Positions 28,550 to 37,459 are shown, counted from the stretch's first letter. The stretch is 64,000 bases of DNA from an uncultured Alphaproteobacteria bacterium (GCA_944391485.1 CALXTQ010000006.1:62001-126000), one strand, 5' to 3'. Numbers and translations: made by a program. Notes: generated from the letters alone by a model not told the origin.

Positions 28550-29311
28550 ATGATGAACCAAAATAAACATATCCGCAGACTGGCGATCGCGCTACTGGTC
28601 GCAACGTCGCTCAGCGGGTGCAATGCCTGGACCAGGATCAGAAACATTGGCCGCGAACCGCCGCTGACACCTATTGAAAACCCGGTTGACGCGCCGAATT
28701 ATCAGCCGGTATCGATGCCGATGCCGCAGCAGTCGGAGCAGTATGCCGGCGCGAATTCTCTGTGGAGAACAGGATCTTCCGGTTTTTTCAAAGATCAGAG
28801 AGCGTCAAAGGTCGGCGATATTATTACTGTCAAAATTCTGGCGCAGGATAATGCCAAAATGGAAAACAAAACAGAGCAGTATCGGGATAATAATACGGAT
28901 ACCGTCGGTATCAACCGCCTGTTCGGTTATGAAGAATATGCCAAAGATTATCTGCCGGATTCCGTTATTCCCGCCAACCTGGTCGATGTGCAGTCGGATC
29001 ATGACGTAACGGGCGAAGGAAAAATCGACAGGGAAGAAAAAATCGAAATGACAATGGCGGCCGTCGTTACTCAGGTTTTGCCAAACGGCAATCTTGTGGT
29101 TGAAGGAACGCAGGAAATCCGGGTTAACTATGAGCTGCGTCAGCTGACCGTGCGCGGCATTATCCGCCGGGCTGACATCAGTTCCGACAATTCCATCGAA
29201 TCCAGCAAGATTGCGGAGCTACGCGTTTCCTACGGCGGACAGGGCACGATTTCCGATATGCAGGAACCGAGATACGGACGCCAGCTGCTCGATATTATTT
29301 CCCCGTTCTAG
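28550..29311 (+). CDS. flgH: Flagellar L-ring lipoprotein FlgH
   Basis: 253 aa. A lipoprotein signal ends LSGC (Cys24), followed by the FlgH body with SLWRTGSSGFFKDQRASKVGDIITV, then NLVVEGTQEIRVNYELRQLTVRGIIR and the C-terminal YGGQGTISDMQEPRYGRQLLD. It forms the outer-membrane L ring around the rod. It is the last recognised gene of the operon; three hairpins follow the stop. Confidence 0.95.
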   Translation: MMNQNKHIRRLAIALLVATSLSGCNAWTRIRNIGREPPLTPIENPVDAPNYQPVSMPMPQQSEQYAGANSLWRTGSSGFFKDQRASKVGDIITVKILAQDNAKMENKTEQYRDNNTDTVGINRLFGYEEYAKDYLPDSVIPANLVDVQSDHDVTGEGKIDREEKIEMTMAAVVTQVLPNGNLVVEGTQEIRVNYELRQLTVRGIIRRADISSDNSIESSKIAELRVSYGGQGTISDMQEPRYGRQLLDIISPF

Positions 29312-29407
29312 CTGGCGAACAAGAGGAAAGGCTGCAAGCGCGGCAGATTCCTTTGTTTCCGGATAGGAGTTATGTAAGTTCCCTTATTATTATGTCGTTA
29401 AAAGTAC

Positions 29408-29511
29408 TTAAAGAAAAAATCTCCCCATTTTTTCTTTAAACAGCAGAGTTTCCCCAACTCTGCATCTCCCTAGAAGCCTGCCTTTTTTCCCCTTTAACAG
29501 AAGGCAGGCTT
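29408..29511. other. Three adjacent hairpins with C-rich loops
   Basis: First stem: TTAAAGAAAAAAT against its complement, 13 bp, loop CTCCCC. Second: GCAGAGTT against AACTCTGC, loop TCCCC. Third: AAGCCTGCCTT against AAGGCAGGCTT, 11 bp, with TTCCCC in the loop; CTCCC also lies between the second and third. The third may end the flgH transcript. The set resembles small RNAs whose loops carry anti-Shine-Dalgarno sequences. On the minus strand the loops would show GGGGA. The rest of the 300-bp gap shows no gene. Confidence 0.55.
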
Positions 29512-29613
29512 TCCAGAGGGAAAAATTTTAAATAAATATTTAAAAAGTTTGTTTATTAGATTATATGTTCTATGAGGAATAGGATTTATTTTAATTAAAT
29601 TAAGGAAGCTGAA

Positions 29614-30282
29614 ATGAATGGAAAAATAGACCAGGTTAAAAATGCTGAAAATGAGGCGATTATTCTTTTGAATCATGCCATGGAGCTTTCGCGCGCGGCG
29701 GTCAGCAACGATGATTTGGAGAAAGTGTCGGCTCTGGACAGCAATTTGAAACTTTGGGTGGAAATAGAAACCTCGCTGAAAAGTGCAAAGAATTTGCTTC
29801 CCGAAGATATTAAAAACAACATTATCAAACTTTCGAAATTTGTGGAAAGGCTGACTTTATCCAAAGGCGCCAAAATGACAAAGTCGGATTTTGACTGTCT
29901 GATCAACATCAATATGCAGATATCGGAAGGTCTGCTTGAGGCCGTCAAAAACAATCTGGCGACGGAAGAGGCTTTCTCTTTGCTTAAGTGCGCCATTGAC
30001 CTGTCGATGGCCAGAGAAAACGGAGACGCCAAGGAGCTGGTCAGTGCTTTGGATAATAATCTGAAGCTGTGGGTTTATATTAAGACTCTGGCTTCCAAGG
30101 AGGAGAATCCCCTACCGAAAGATACCAAGAGCAATCTGATAAAGTTGGCGGACTATGTCTCATCCAAGACGCTTGAACTCGGCAAAAACGTCGAAGATAT
30201 TAATAACAAAGCTCTGGATACGATGATCATGACCAATCTGCAGATATCGGAAGGCCTGATGACCAAGAGAATCGCCTGCTGA
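29614..30282 (+). CDS. Tandem FlaF-like protein, two repeats
   Basis: 222 aa, no signal peptide. The protein is two similar helical halves, about residues 10-108 and 117-217. Each has an Ala-rich first helix, a ALD(S/N)NLKLWV segment, LP(E/K)D followed by an (I/L)IKL helix, and a closing NxQISEGL segment. This is the layout of FlaF, normally a single unit of about 110-130 aa that with FlbT controls flagellin synthesis and secretion in alphaproteobacteria. Position after flgH fits a flagellar role. The AAGGAAG ribosome site is good, and a strong terminator follows. FlaF assignment is from motif pattern; which half is active cannot be seen. Confidence 0.7.
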   Translation: MNGKIDQVKNAENEAIILLNHAMELSRAAVSNDDLEKVSALDSNLKLWVEIETSLKSAKNLLPEDIKNNIIKLSKFVERLTLSKGAKMTKSDFDCLININMQISEGLLEAVKNNLATEEAFSLLKCAIDLSMARENGDAKELVSALDNNLKLWVYIKTLASKEENPLPKDTKSNLIKLADYVSSKTLELGKNVEDINNKALDTMIMTNLQISEGLMTKRIAC

Positions 30283-30296
30283 TATTTCTTAAGCTG

Positions 30297-30327
30297 AAAA
30301 AACTCCGGTTTGGCCGGAGTTTTTTTA
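30297..30327 (+). terminator. Intrinsic terminator of the FlaF-like gene
   Basis: AACTCCGG pairs with CCGGAGTT, bordered by an A run and a T run. Confidence 0.9.
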
Positions 30328-30662
30328 TACACATAAAAGTTTGAACGGTTGCAAATTTGCCGGTTAATCCGTATAAACAAAAAAGATGGTCGGATTTCCG
30401 TCCGGAAAAGACCGGCTTTCGACTGTAACGGAAATAATTTCCGACCGGAGGCCGTGAATTTCCGGACGGAAGGACGGGGTGACCGGTCGAGTTTTTTCCG
30501 TGGAAAGAGAAAAAGGCAGCTTTTTCGAAAAAAACGGTTGCCGGCGAAAGAAGAGGCCGAAAACGGCTTTTCCGGAATTGGCCGAAGACGGAGAAAATCT
30601 TGCCGCAGTGAAGAGAAAACGGCGGTCGGGCAGAAAGTTTTCGTCGATGAGCAGGAGGATGA
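30328..30662 (+). promoter_or_regulatory. Structured leader region upstream of lolC/E
   Basis: No gene is supported in these 335 bp. TTCCGTCCGG (30396) pairs with CCGGACGGAA (30462), enclosing a CGGAAAT/ATTTCCG hairpin. More CCGG- and AAACGG-rich short repeats follow. The stretch probably contains the lolC/E promoter and a folded 5' leader, but no promoter boxes are clear. Confidence 0.4.
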
Positions 30663-31910
30663 ATGTTGTTTTCTAAGTTTGAACGGATGGTGGCGCGGCG
30701 CTACCTGAAGGCCAAGAGGCGAGAGGGGTTTATTTCGGTTATTACCGGCTTTGCCTTTACCGGAATTGCTCTCGGTGTGGCGACGCTGATTATTGTCATG
30801 TCCGTCATGAACGGTTTTCGTCAGGAACTGCTGTCGCGTATTCTGGGAATTAACGGGCATATCGGCATTATGTCGACGGTCGGTTACCCTTTCAATAACT
30901 ATAAGGAGGCGGTGGGCGACATTTCGCAGTTTCCGAATGTCAGTATGGTTATTCCGATGATTGAAAACCAACTTCTGGTTTCTTCCGGAGCTGCCGCGGA
31001 GGGAGCGATGGTTCGCGGTATCGCAAAAGACGATTTGCTGAAAAAAGAGATTTTGCGCAACAGCGTTGTTAAAATTGATATGGAAAAGTTTGCGGGCAAT
31101 AATGTTATTCTGGGATCGCGCCTGGCGCAAAAAATGGGCATTATTCCTGGCGACGAGATTACGCTGATTTCGCCGAACGGAAAAGTTACGGCTTTTGGAA
31201 CCGTGCCGCGGATGAAATCTTATAAGGTGATCGGCACGTTTGAGGTCGGTATGTACGAATATGACGCAAACTTTATTTTTATGCCGCTTGAGGCCGCGCA
31301 GAAATATTTTGGCATTCCGGGTGCCGTTACGAATATTGACGTTACTCTCGACGACGACCGCCATCTGCCGCAGGTCCGGCGGGCAATCGAGGAAAGTGTC
31401 GGCGCCGGAGCCTATGTCTATGACTGGAAACAGACAAACTCGGCTTTTTTTAACGCCATTGCCGTTGAGCGTAACGTGATGTTTATTATCCTGACGCTGA
31501 TTATTCTGGTGGCGGCGTTTAATATTATTACCGGTCTGATTATGCTGGTTAAGGACAAAGGACGTGATATTGCGGTTTTGCGGACGATGGGGGCAACCAG
31601 GGGAATGATTATGCGAATCTTCTTTATGGACGGTGCCTTTATCGGCGTGGTCGGAACGACGCTTGGACTGGTGCTGGGCTTGCTGTTTTGTTACAATATT
31701 GAAGCTATCCGCCAGTTTTTGCAGGATATTTCTGGACGCGAGCTGTTTTCGGCAGAAATTTATTTTCTGTCGCAGCTGCCGGCTCAGGTGGATGCGGCGG
31801 AAGTCTCCGTTGTGGTAATAATTTCTTTGTTGTTGTCTTTCCTGGCGACGATTTACCCGGCGTACCGGGCGGCCAGGTTTGACCCGGTGGAGGCGCTGCG
31901 CTATGAATAA
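30663..31910 (+). CDS. Lipoprotein-releasing ABC transporter permease, LolC/LolE family
   Basis: 415 aa, typical length. N-terminal MLFSKFERMVARRYLKAKRREGF precedes span one; a large periplasmic domain follows, then three C-terminal spans beginning VMFIILTLIILVAAFNI and ending at LSFLATIYPAYRAARFDPVEALRYE. It extracts outer-membrane lipoproteins from the inner membrane and hands them to LolA. A single LolC/E-type permease next to lolD is usual in this class, so it may work as a homodimer. AGGAGG lies just upstream. Its stop overlaps lolD. Confidence 0.93.
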   Translation: MLFSKFERMVARRYLKAKRREGFISVITGFAFTGIALGVATLIIVMSVMNGFRQELLSRILGINGHIGIMSTVGYPFNNYKEAVGDISQFPNVSMVIPMIENQLLVSSGAAAEGAMVRGIAKDDLLKKEILRNSVVKIDMEKFAGNNVILGSRLAQKMGIIPGDEITLISPNGKVTAFGTVPRMKSYKVIGTFEVGMYEYDANFIFMPLEAAQKYFGIPGAVTNIDVTLDDDRHLPQVRRAIEESVGAGAYVYDWKQTNSAFFNAIAVERNVMFIILTLIILVAAFNIITGLIMLVKDKGRDIAVLRTMGATRGMIMRIFFMDGAFIGVVGTTLGLVLGLLFCYNIEAIRQFLQDISGRELFSAEIYFLSQLPAQVDAAEVSVVVIISLLLSFLATIYPAYRAARFDPVEALRYE

Positions 31911-32628
31911 CAGTCAACCGACATTGTCGCTTAAAAAAGTTGTCAAGAATTTTAAGCAGGGTTCGCAGACGCTTGAGGTTCTGAAAGGGATAGAACTGGA
32001 TATTCTGCCGGGAGAGGTTGTGGCGCTGGTTGGTCCTTCGGGAGCCGGCAAGTCGACAATGCTGCAGATTGCCGGTCTGCTCGAAAAGCCGACAAAAGGC
32101 GAGATTATGCTGGACGGCATGAAATGCAGCAAGCTCGGCGACGGTATGAGAACGGCGCTGCGGCGCGATTATCTGGGGTTTGTTTATCAGTACCATAATC
32201 TGCTGGCCGATTTTGACGCAACGGAAAACGTTATGCTGCCGCAGCTGATTGCCGGCGTGAAGTTTCGCGATGCCAGAGAAAAAGCGCAGTGGCTGCTGGA
32301 GCGTCTGGGACTTGGCAAACGCCTGAAACACCGGCCGAGCGAGCTTTCGGGCGGAGAACAGCAGCGCGTGGCGATTGCCCGGGCGTTGGCCAATACGCCC
32401 AAACTTCTGCTGGCTGACGAGCCGACGGGAAATCTTGATCCTAAAACCTCGGAAAGCGTGTTCCGCGAGCTTCTGTCCATTGTCAAGGAAACCGGGCTGT
32501 CGGCGCTCATTGCCACGCATAACTTTGAGCTGGCGGATAAAATGGACCGTAAAGTCAGCCTGAAAGACGGAAAACTTTTGGATCTGCGCGCGACGAATTT
32601 TGTGGCCAGAGGAGAGAATTTTTATTGA
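31903..32628 (+). CDS. lolD: Lipoprotein-releasing ABC transporter ATP-binding protein LolD
   Basis: 241 aa. All ABC motifs are present: Walker A GPSGAGKST, Q loop in FVYQYHNLLADF, signature LSGGEQQR, Walker B LLLADEPTGNLD and the H-loop ATHN. It powers lipoprotein release with the upstream permease. The ATG giving MNNSQPTL overlaps the permease stop by eight bases, with GGAGG upstream. Several lipoproteins in this window would be its clients. Confidence 0.94.
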   Translation: MNNSQPTLSLKKVVKNFKQGSQTLEVLKGIELDILPGEVVALVGPSGAGKSTMLQIAGLLEKPTKGEIMLDGMKCSKLGDGMRTALRRDYLGFVYQYHNLLADFDATENVMLPQLIAGVKFRDAREKAQWLLERLGLGKRLKHRPSELSGGEQQRVAIARALANTPKLLLADEPTGNLDPKTSESVFRELLSIVKETGLSALIATHNFELADKMDRKVSLKDGKLLDLRATNFVARGENFY

Positions 32629-32700
32629 TGCCGAAGCTGCCGGAAACCGCGGCCGGCAGAACGGAATCGTTGTCAACAGGTTAATAACGGGAGACTGAAT

Positions 32701-33054
32701 ATGAAGAAAATGTTTTGGGCGCTTTTGCTTATGGCTTTTTCCGGAAATGTCCAGGCCAAATACAATGCGCCGGAAGGCGTCATTACCCGTTCCATGTACA
32801 TTGCCGACTGGCAGGTGCGGGAACTGGATACGGACGGCGACGGCAAGCTGTCTCTGGAAGAATTTAAGCGCAAGGTGGAAAATTACAGCCGCGATGACCG
32901 TCGCAACGTCCGCCAGGCTAAAAAAGAGGGCCGCTATATGACGCCGGAAGAACAGTTTACGGCCATGGACAAGGATAAAGACGGTCTGGTTACCGAGGAT
33001 GAAATGGCCGATTTTGTCCGCGCCCAGCGGGACGAATACGGCGTTTACTATTAA
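32701..33054 (+). CDS. Secreted EF-hand protein, 117 aa
   Basis: A signal peptide ends VQA-KY (residue 19). Two canonical EF-hand loops follow: DTDGDGKLSLEE (residues 43-54) and DKDKDGLVTEDE (90-101), both with intact calcium ligands. It should bind calcium in the periplasm. GGGAG precedes the ATG. The downstream partner is unknown. It lies 72 bp after lolD and may be a separate unit. Confidence 0.85.
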   Translation: MKKMFWALLLMAFSGNVQAKYNAPEGVITRSMYIADWQVRELDTDGDGKLSLEEFKRKVENYSRDDRRNVRQAKKEGRYMTPEEQFTAMDKDKDGLVTEDEMADFVRAQRDEYGVYY

Positions 33055-33107
33055 AAACCCCTGTTTTTCCCGGAAAACCTGCCGGTTTGTTTTTTTGCAA
33101 AAAGATC

Positions 33108-33136
33108 TTGCAAAATAAGATGCAAGAGTGTATAAA
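33108..33136 (+). promoter_or_regulatory. Promoter of rpmI-rplT-pheST
   Basis: TTGCAA, 17 bp, TATAAA, then GCATTT. It lies about 90 bp before rpmI. Confidence 0.7.
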
Positions 33137-33147
33137 GCATTTGTTTT

Positions 33148-33184
33148 GAGCAAGTCAGAGCTGATATGGCATGCCTGACTGCTC
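33148..33184 (+). promoter_or_regulatory. Leader hairpin of rpmI-rplT, candidate L20 binding site
   Basis: GAGCAAGTCAG pairs with CTGACTGCTC with one bulge around a 16-base loop, in the 5' leader. L20 represses this operon in other bacteria by binding a leader RNA that mimics 23S rRNA. The match here is structural only. Confidence 0.45.
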
Positions 33185-33225
33185 GTAAAGCATCCGTAAT
33201 GATAACTTTATAGAAAGGAAGCAAA

Positions 33226-33423
33226 ATGCCTAAATTGAAAACCAAGAGTTCCGTCAAAAAACGCATCAGCGCTACCGGAACAGGCAAGTTGAAAAGAAAC
33301 TTTGCAAAAAAGAGACACTGCCTCTTCTGCAAAACTCAGAAAATGAAAAGACAAGCTCGTGGTACGACTTTGCTGTCAGAAGCCGATGCCAAGATTGTTA
33401 AACAGTTTTTACCATATTTGTAG
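33226..33423 (+). CDS. rpmI: 50S ribosomal protein L35
   Basis: 65 aa, normal. MPKLKTKSSVKKRI, GTGKLKRNFAKKRH and the basic rest match L35 throughout. AAAGGAAGC lies before the ATG. infC, its usual upstream neighbour, is absent. rplT follows after 12 bp. Confidence 0.96.
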   Translation: MPKLKTKSSVKKRISATGTGKLKRNFAKKRHCLFCKTQKMKRQARGTTLLSEADAKIVKQFLPYL

Positions 33424-33435
33424 GAGGATATTTAG

Positions 33436-33795
33436 ATGTCTCGCGTTAAAAGAGGTGTAACGGCTCATGCTCGCCATAAAAAGATTTTAGATATGGCCAA
33501 AGGTTACAGAGGCCGTAATAAAAACGTATTCAGAGTTGCCGTAGAAAAAGTTGAAAAAGCGCTGCAGTATGCTTACCGCGACAGAAGAGCGAAGAAAAGA
33601 AACTTCCGCTCGCTGTGGATCCAGCGTATCAATGCGGCTACGCGTTTGCATGACATGACTTATTCTCGATTTATCAGCGGGCTTAACAGAGCCGGCATTG
33701 AACTCGACCGAAAAGTCCTTGCTGATATCGCTTTGAAAGAGCCTGCAAACTTTGCCAAGCTTGTTGAACAGGCAAAGTCCGCTTTAAGCAAGTAA
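33436..33795 (+). CDS. rplT: 50S ribosomal protein L20
   Basis: 119 aa, normal. It begins [17 protein letters not shown], followed by [15 protein letters not shown], and has [21 protein letters not shown] near the end. L20 is needed for early 50S assembly and often represses its own operon. GGAGG lies close to the ATG. Confidence 0.97.
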   Translation: MSRVKRGVTAHARHKKILDMAKGYRGRNKNVFRVAVEKVEKALQYAYRDRRAKKRNFRSLWIQRINAATRLHDMTYSRFISGLNRAGIELDRKVLADIALKEPANFAKLVEQAKSALSK

Positions 33796-33819
33796 ATAAC
33801 TTCAATAAAGCAAAATCAT

Positions 33820-33855
33820 AAAAGAGTTGACCTCGTTTTTCGGGTTGACTCTTTT
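33820..33855 (+). terminator. Terminator or attenuator between rplT and pheS
   Basis: AAAAGAGTTGACC faces GGTTGACTCTTTT; in RNA the inner part pairs through G-U wobbles. The T tail is short, so some read-through into pheST is likely. Confidence 0.65.
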
Positions 33856-33919
33856 GCATTTTAAAATCAAATCTCCAGCCGGAGAAGTTAAGGTTTAAGA
33901 TTAACATTTAGGTGGAAAA

Positions 33920-35023
33920 ATGGAAAATATAGAAGAGTTGAAAAAGGAACTGACCGGCAGTATTGAAAGTGCCTCCGACCTCAAATCGCTGGAAGAAGTC
34001 CGGGTTGCCCTTCTGGGCAAAAAAGGACGGATTACCGAGATGATGAAGAATCTGGCTTCCCTTTCGCCCGAGGAAAAAAAGGAAATGGGCCGGGGACTGA
34101 ATATTCTTAAATCGGAAGCGGAGGCGGCTCTGGAAAGCCGGAAGGAAAAGCTGGCCGCCGCGGAGCTGAACGCAAAGCTTGAAAAAGAAAAGGTAGATGT
34201 TACGCTGCCGGTTCGCCCGGAATGTCAGGGCCGGATTCATCCCGTATCTAAAATTTATGAAGAAGTCGTGGCAATTTTCGGCGAAATGGGATTTGAGGTT
34301 GCCGAAGGACCTGACATTGAGGACCAGTTTCATAATTTCAACGCGCTGAACATGCCGGCCAATCATCCGGCGCGGCAGATGCAGGATACCTTTTATATTC
34401 CGAATCTGGAAAGCGATAATTTTGATGACAGCTATGTGGTCAGAACCCATACTTCTCCGGTGCAAATCAGAACCATGGAAAATAAACGGCCGCCGATCCG
34501 CGTTGTGGCTCCCGGCCGCACATACCGTTCCGATTATGACGCTACCCATACCCCGATGTTCCACCAGATTGAGGGTTTGGTCATAGACAAGACGACGACC
34601 ATGGCGCATTTGAAAGGGTGTCTGTATGACTTTGTGAAGGCCTTTTTTGAGCTGGATGATATTCCGGTACGTTACCGTCCCTCTTATTTTCCGTTTACGG
34701 AACCTTCGGCAGAAATGGATATCGGTTGCCTGAAAACGAAAACCGAGCTTAAAATCGGCGCCGGTACCGACTGGCTGGAGATCTTGGGCTGCGGCATGGT
34801 GCATCCGAATGTTTTGCGTGCCGGGGGCATTGATCCGGATGAATATCAGGGGTTTGCTTTTGGTCTGGGGTTGGACCGTCTGGCGATGCTGAAATACGGT
34901 ATTCCTGATTTGCGGACATTTTTTGAATCGGATGTGCGCTGGCTGAAACATTACGGTTTTGTGCCGCTGGATGAATCTTCGATGACCGGCGGTCTGAGCA
35001 ATAACGGCGGATTGGCAAGATAG
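33920..35023 (+). CDS. pheS: Phenylalanine--tRNA ligase alpha subunit
   Basis: 367 aa. An N-terminal coiled coil (residues 1-90) binds tRNA. The class II core has HNFNALNMPANHPARQMQDTF, then VRTHTSPVQIR, FHQIEGLVID, and motif 3 GFAFGLGLDRLAMLKYGI. Together with PheT it forms the alpha2-beta2 enzyme that charges tRNA-Phe. The start follows AGGTGGA. pheT begins 12 bp after the stop. Confidence 0.97.
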   Translation: MENIEELKKELTGSIESASDLKSLEEVRVALLGKKGRITEMMKNLASLSPEEKKEMGRGLNILKSEAEAALESRKEKLAAAELNAKLEKEKVDVTLPVRPECQGRIHPVSKIYEEVVAIFGEMGFEVAEGPDIEDQFHNFNALNMPANHPARQMQDTFYIPNLESDNFDDSYVVRTHTSPVQIRTMENKRPPIRVVAPGRTYRSDYDATHTPMFHQIEGLVIDKTTTMAHLKGCLYDFVKAFFELDDIPVRYRPSYFPFTEPSAEMDIGCLKTKTELKIGAGTDWLEILGCGMVHPNVLRAGGIDPDEYQGFAFGLGLDRLAMLKYGIPDLRTFFESDVRWLKHYGFVPLDESSMTGGLSNNGGLAR

Positions 35024-35035
35024 GAAGGTGCGGAA

Positions 35036-37420
35036 ATGAAATTCAGTTTATCATGGTTAAAAGAACATTTGGATACCAATGCCTCGGTTGAGGAAATTGC
35101 CGAGACGCTGACTAAAATCGGTCTGGAGGTTGAGGAAATTTTCAATCCGGCCGGGAGGTTAAACGGTTTTGTCGCAGCAGAAGTTGAAACTTATGAACGG
35201 CATCCGGATTCAGACCATCTGGGATTGTTGACGGTTAATACCGGCAAGGAGAAACTGCAGGTTGTCTGCGGCGCGCCGAACTGCAGACAGGGGCTGAAAG
35301 GCATTTTTGCTCCGGTCGGCGTGATAATTCCGTGCTATAACGAGGAGCTGAAGGTCGGAAAGATCCGCGGCGTCGAAAGTTTCGGCATGATGTGTTCGGA
35401 AAAAGAACTCTGCATCGGCGAAGACCATAACGGCATTATCGAATTGCCGGCAGATACAAAAATCGGGCTTCCGGCGGCCGATGTGCTGAATATTGATCCG
35501 GTTATCGAAATCAATATTACGCCGAACCGCGCCGAATGTCTGGGAGTCAGAGGGGTGGCGCGCGATTTGGCGGCAGCCGGCCTGGGAACGCTGAAGCCTT
35601 TGAAAATTTCCAGAACAGAAGGAAAGTTCAAGAGCCCGGTTGATGTAAAAGTTGAAGATTTTGACGCCTGTCCGGTTTATGTCGGGCGCTATATCCGCAA
35701 TGTCAATAATCAGGCAGAAACGCCGAAGTGGATGAAAGACCGGTTATGCGCCATCGGACTGCGGTCGATATCGCCGCTGGTCGACATTACCAATTATATT
35801 AACTATGATCTGGCGCGGCCGCTGCATGTTTTTGACGCGGATAAGCTTAAGGGAAATATTACGGTTCGTATGGCAGAAAACGGCGAGAAGTTTGTCTCGC
35901 TTGAAGAAAAGGAATATGCCTTGGATGATAAGTCTCTCGGAATTTGCGACGATGAAGGCGTGCAGTGCCTGGGCGGCATTATGGGCGGCGCGGCAAAAGG
36001 CTGCCGCGGCGAAACCAAGAATGTTTTTCTTGAATGCGCCCTGTTTCGTCCGGAATGTATTGCCCGCACCGGCCGCAAGTTTGCCATTGATTCGGATTCC
36101 CGCTACCGCTATGAGCGCTGGGTTGATCCCAAATCGAATATTCTCGGTTCTGACTATGCGACGCAGATGATTCTGGATATCTGCGGCGGCGAAGCGTCTG
36201 AGGTTATTGTTGCCGGCCGGGAACCGGATGAAGAACGGGTTGCTTATATTCGGCCGGAGTGCCTCAAGAATTTTATCGGGCTTGAGGTAAGCGAAGAGAA
36301 AATTGTGGAAATTCTGAATAATCTCGGTTTCAAAACCAGTGAAGAAGACGGCAAAATCAAGGCGGTTTCGCCGACGTGGCGCGGCGATATCGAAGGGGAA
36401 CATGATCTTGTCGAAGAGGTGGTGCGGATGATCGGGCTGGATAATATTCCGGCAGAATCGCTGCCGCACAGCAAGTTCCCGAAACAGACGCTGAATCCGT
36501 CGCAGCGCCGCGCGGTAACCGTTAAGCATGAGCTGGCCTCGCGCGGTATGTATGAGACGGTAACATGGAGTTTTACGGATTCTGCCGCGGCAAAAGATTT
36601 TCGCAAAGGCCGGGAGGCGGTTCTGCTGCATAATCCGATTGCCGCCGATTTGGACGAGATGCGGCCGTCGGTGCTGCCCAATCTGCTGCTGGCCGTTAAA
36701 AATAACATTGCCCGCGGTTATGCCAATGTTTCTTTGTTTGAAGTCGGACCTGAATTTTACGGTCGTAAGCCCGGAGAGCAGAATTTGGTTGCAGCCGGTG
36801 TCCGCAGCGGCATGACGTCTAAAAAAGACTGGATGTCTGCGGCGCGCGCTTACGATGTTTTTGATGTAAAAGCTGATGCTCTGGCAGCCATTGCCGCGGC
36901 AAACGGACCGTTTGAAAGCGCGCAGGTTACGACGGATGCTCCGGAATATTATCATCCCGGTCGCTCGGGGGTATTGCGCCTGGGTAAAAACGTGCTGGCT
37001 TATTTTGGCGAAATCCATCCCGGTATTTTGAAAAAAATGGGAATTAAGCAGCGCGTTATGGCTTTTGAGGTTGTGCTTAGCAATATTCCCCTGCCGCGGA
37101 TTTCCGGCGATAAGGCAAAGAAAAAGCTGGCATTGTCCGCATTTCAGCCTGTTGATAAGGATCTGGCTTTTGTTCTGGATAAAACGGTTCCGGCGGTAAA
37201 TGTTATCAGTGCGGCTAAAACGGCAGATAGGGAACATATTACCGATGTTCGTATTTTTGATGTCTATGAAGGCGAAAATCTGCCTGAAAATAAAAAGTCG
37301 ATTGCCATCGGCCTGACATTTCAGCCGACTGACAAAACCTTTACCGATCAGGATATTGAGGTTCTGATGAATAAGGTTATTCAGGAGGTTCGGAAAAAGA
37401 CCGGCGGCGAGCTGCGCTGA
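35036..37420 (+). CDS. pheT: Phenylalanine--tRNA ligase beta subunit
   Basis: 794 aa, normal length. Domains in order: an N-terminal KFSLSWLKEHLDTN, the tRNA-binding (EMAP-like) domain at about 40-150 with HPDSDHLGLLTVNTG, B3/B4 editing domain at about 210-380 and a B5 domain near 400-480. The catalytic-like core follows, and a C-terminal ferredoxin-fold anticodon-binding domain covers about the last 95 residues (FQPVDKDLAFVLDKTVP). A strong terminator follows. Confidence 0.97.
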   Translation: MKFSLSWLKEHLDTNASVEEIAETLTKIGLEVEEIFNPAGRLNGFVAAEVETYERHPDSDHLGLLTVNTGKEKLQVVCGAPNCRQGLKGIFAPVGVIIPCYNEELKVGKIRGVESFGMMCSEKELCIGEDHNGIIELPADTKIGLPAADVLNIDPVIEINITPNRAECLGVRGVARDLAAAGLGTLKPLKISRTEGKFKSPVDVKVEDFDACPVYVGRYIRNVNNQAETPKWMKDRLCAIGLRSISPLVDITNYINYDLARPLHVFDADKLKGNITVRMAENGEKFVSLEEKEYALDDKSLGICDDEGVQCLGGIMGGAAKGCRGETKNVFLECALFRPECIARTGRKFAIDSDSRYRYERWVDPKSNILGSDYATQMILDICGGEASEVIVAGREPDEERVAYIRPECLKNFIGLEVSEEKIVEILNNLGFKTSEEDGKIKAVSPTWRGDIEGEHDLVEEVVRMIGLDNIPAESLPHSKFPKQTLNPSQRRAVTVKHELASRGMYETVTWSFTDSAAAKDFRKGREAVLLHNPIAADLDEMRPSVLPNLLLAVKNNIARGYANVSLFEVGPEFYGRKPGEQNLVAAGVRSGMTSKKDWMSAARAYDVFDVKADALAAIAAANGPFESAQVTTDAPEYYHPGRSGVLRLGKNVLAYFGEIHPGILKKMGIKQRVMAFEVVLSNIPLPRISGDKAKKKLALSAFQPVDKDLAFVLDKTVPAVNVISAAKTADREHITDVRIFDVYEGENLPENKKSIAIGLTFQPTDKTFTDQDIEVLMNKVIQEVRKKTGGELR

Positions 37421-37427
37421 CGAAATT

Positions 37428-37459
37428 AAAAAACCCCGGTTTAAAACCGGGGTTTTTTT
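37428..37459 (+). terminator. Intrinsic terminator of pheT
   Basis: AAAACCCCGGTTT pairs with AAACCGGGGTTTT around a near-zero loop and ends in a T run. Confidence 0.92.
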
